DNA of 20,000 nt from Actinidia chinensis (Eukaryota > Streptophyta > Magnoliopsida > Ericales > Actinidiaceae). Below, in pieces: positions 18,113 to 20,000 of this stretch. Location of the stretch: NCBI GenBank assembly GCA_009663005.1, contig CM018897.1, positions 21,106,666-21,126,665 on the forward strand, in the 5' to 3' direction. The notes under the pieces were generated by a model. It did not search any database and was not told the origin of the DNA. It was given only the letters and a program-made list of their open reading frames with translations. Numbering within the stretch: the first letter of the stretch is position 1; each line of letters starts with the position of its first letter. A program made the position numbers and the translations under genes.

Positions 18113-18121
18113 TTAGGGTTT
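18113..18121. promoter_or_regulatory. Telo-box (TTAGGGTTT / AAACCCTAA)
   Basis: A perfect plant telo-box, seen as AAACCCTAA on the minus strand. It lies 200 bases from the site II cluster, the usual pairing in promoters and leaders of plant translation and organelle-protein genes. Its relation to a transcript here is unproven. Confidence 0.4.
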
Positions 18122-18318
18122 TGAATTCGGTTTTTAGTTTGAGATTGGTGTTTGCCCGATCATCACTCGTAGAGATTTGGGGGGGGTCTCCGACAAATTT
18201 GAGGGTTTCTCCATGTCTTGAAGCTTCTCTATCTGTTGACAGTGTGAGCATGAGCCTAGTTATAATGCAATGTTTGGGAAGGGGAAACGTGGCTTTCTTT
18301 ACAGTAATCTAAATATTT

Positions 18319-18503
18319 TGGGCCTCCGGATATGGGCTTTGGGCGACAGTTTAACCTAGACTGTTTGATGTCCAAGAGATTGGGAAGTGATCCGCATTGT
18401 GGCCCATAACAAATGGCGCCGGTGTTTTGTTGTTAGCCCAATCACCTAACTTTGAGGTCATGTAATGTCTGTTTGACATACGGAGATGTCCCGAATTTGG
18501 GCC
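18319..18503. promoter_or_regulatory. Cluster of five TGGGCY site II elements
   Basis: TGGGCC (18319-18324), TGGGCT (18333-18338), GGCCCA (18401-18406), AGCCCA (18435-18440) and TGGGCC (18498-18503) fall within 185 bases. These TCP-factor sites cluster in promoters of plant ribosomal and mitochondrial-protein genes, where they sit upstream of a telo-box. The order site II then telo-box fits transcription leftwards. An ATG at about 18212 on the minus strand opens a short frame (MEKPSNLSETPPKSLR) that could be a first exon with a GTGATG donor, but this is unsupported beyond position. Confidence 0.4.
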
Positions 18504-19415
18504 ACTACCTGATTGGTTCTCTTTTCTTTCCTTCTCTGGTTTGGCAGTGTTCGCGTGTTGTTATGTATTATCTCCCCCTGATTTCTCGACGATCGCCTTC
18601 CAAATCCATCATAGCCGATTATGGGCGAAAGGCGACGGGCGGGAAAGACCGGAAGGGGGTCCCCCCTCTTTCCCCTCCCCCCTGAAAAGGCACGATGCTC
18701 GTGGTGGTGAATTTAGATGAAATGACCGACGTGCCCTTATTTTTGGCTGGGTTGATACCACTGAGGACAAATTCACACTACCCACACCTACAAAAATCAT
18801 AAAACTCAAAAAAATTTAGCACATTTGACATGATTAGGCCAATTAGCTAAGAACCAATCAAAATTTGCAAAAAAATAATACAAAAATAAAAATCGAACTC
18901 GAGATTTGCGATTGACTTGACGAGATTGACAACGAGACTCGAGAGAAAGAAGAGAACACCCCCCCCCTAAGGGAACGAATGACCCATGTAGCCGACAATT
19001 GCCATGGCCTAGAGAGCAGTGGGTGGGATTTTTAGAGAGAGATGTATGAGATACTCTTTGAAAAGAAAAGAAGGGAAGGGGAAGAAGGGAAAAAAAAGAA
19101 AGGAAAGATATAGTGTAGGAGGATAGATGAAGAGGTCTAAAGTAAAAAAACTATTTTAATAATCTAAATATTAATAATATATATTTTATTAATTAAACAA
19201 ATTAATGAAGTTGGGGTAGTTTGTCTTTCACATATTATCATTATATCCAACTTCGCAAATCTCCCTTCTTCAAAGCACATCCAAATACCAAAACTAAAAT
19301 TCACTCTTCTTAAAAAGTGGGGCCCCTTATTATAAATGACTTCTCATTTCAAATCTACTCTCAAATCCCTCATTATTCCTAATCTACCCAAAATCAAATA
19401 TTTTCGCCAAACACC
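18504..19415. other. Spacer with C-runs and purine tracts, no gene seen
   Basis: The stretch holds C-rich runs (18659-18681 and about 18958-18967), a GAAGGGAAGGGGAAGAAGGG-type purine tract (19065-19105) and AT-rich DNA. The short minus-strand frame at 18609-18809 resembles nothing I know. Confidence 0.5.
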
Positions 19416-19650
19416 TGTTAGGATTTTTTAAATCTACGACCAAGAAAATCATTTGTCGCACATCGGTTGTAACTTGTGAGCCCTATAGCACATGATCGGA
19501 TTAAGTCCAGTATGTGGTATCGGTAAAATATTCTCCAATAACTAGTAAATATGGTAAAAGAGAGAAGAAAATTCGGTAGTAAGATGTTTTTAGAGGAGGA
19601 GTATCTACTCGGTTATGGGTTATTTCTTTTTATAAGCTAACTAGGAATTG
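19416..19650 (+). mobile_element. Probable LTR start of a copia/TRIM-type element
   Basis: TGTTAGGATTTTTTAAATC at 19416 is followed by GTCGCACATCGGTTG (about 19456-19470), GAGCCCTATAGCACATGATCGG and, at about 19630, TTTTTATAAGCTAAC. TGTTAGGATTT plus CCCACATCGGTTG-like sequence and a TATA box is a common layout at the start of plant LTRs and TRIMs. The CA end and target duplications were not found, so it may be truncated. Confidence 0.4.
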
Positions 19651-19911
19651 TCCATCCTTTAAAAAATGACACTTTTTAAAGTATTTCGATAGAATTTTAC
19701 AAATCTAAAAAAATAAAAAATTATAAACGTAAGATATGTGATACATGATGATAGATAAAGAGATACATGGCATACAAAAATAAGAATAAATTAGAAAGCA
19801 AATTAATTTTTTTCAAAAAGTGTTGCTAGTTTAAAAAAAACGAGAAAAAATAAAAAAAGTCGTTTTAGTTTTTTTTTTTTTGTTGATCTCACAAAAAAAT
19901 TGGTCTAATAG

Positions 19912-19942
<31 letters not shown>

Positions 19943-20000
19943 GGCCATGGATAAGAACTATGTGGGCCCCACACTTTGAGAAGAATGAAGTATATTTTCA
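19651..20000. other. AT-rich spacer, nothing recognised
   Basis: Homopolymer-rich AT sequence to the window end; no ORF or element ends identified. Confidence 0.5.

Noticed and set aside
1..20000. CRISPR array, operon or prokaryotic defence system
   Set aside because: No spaced repeats of that type and no bacterial gene layout; the content is eukaryotic plant DNA.

Overview
The window looks like nuclear DNA of a eudicot, probably a woody one (a guess only). It holds decayed TIR-NBS-LRR (TNL) immune-receptor exons, a gene class absent from grasses. It also holds plant-type Ty1-copia LTRs, tRNA-derived SINEs, MITEs and long AT-rich spacers. I see no complete, intact protein-coding gene. Most long open frames are chance frames in degenerate or low-complexity DNA.

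Layout: 1-2904 is the right-hand part of an old, internally deleted Ty1-copia element on the minus strand (62 bp of 3' LTR, polypurine tract, broken gag/protease/GAG-pre-integrase, primer-binding site, 983-bp 5' LTR). It is inserted in a plus-strand TNL relic, copy A (2905-3845). From 8771 down to about 4597 lies a minus-strand TNL pseudogene without its TIR exon. Its NB-ARC, two LRR and C-JID (post-LRR jelly-roll) exons keep their splice sites but carry frameshifts and stops, and its 3' end is tandemly duplicated. After AT-rich DNA with a SINE (10710-10993), a second plus-strand TNL relic, copy B (11644-14140), is broken by a Tourist-like MITE, a SINE with an internal duplication, a 497-bp solo copia LTR with perfect target-site duplications, and a hAT-like insertion just past its end.

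The last third is mostly non-coding: a roughly 1-kb MITE-like element whose centre is a GGT-rich/polypyrimidine block (15163-16150); a short minus-strand C-terminal exon (16357-16473) with strongly gene-like codons; a possible Gypsy-type LTR (about 17000-18014, weak); a promoter-like cluster of TGGGCY (site II) motifs (18319-18503) with a telo-box at 18113; and a probable copia/TRIM LTR start at 19416.

The genes do not form a working system. The biological content is the history of a TNL cluster: paralogues A and B (plus strand) face an inverted minus-strand paralogue. Comparing them exposes empty target sites, a deletion between short repeats and the order of transposon insertions.
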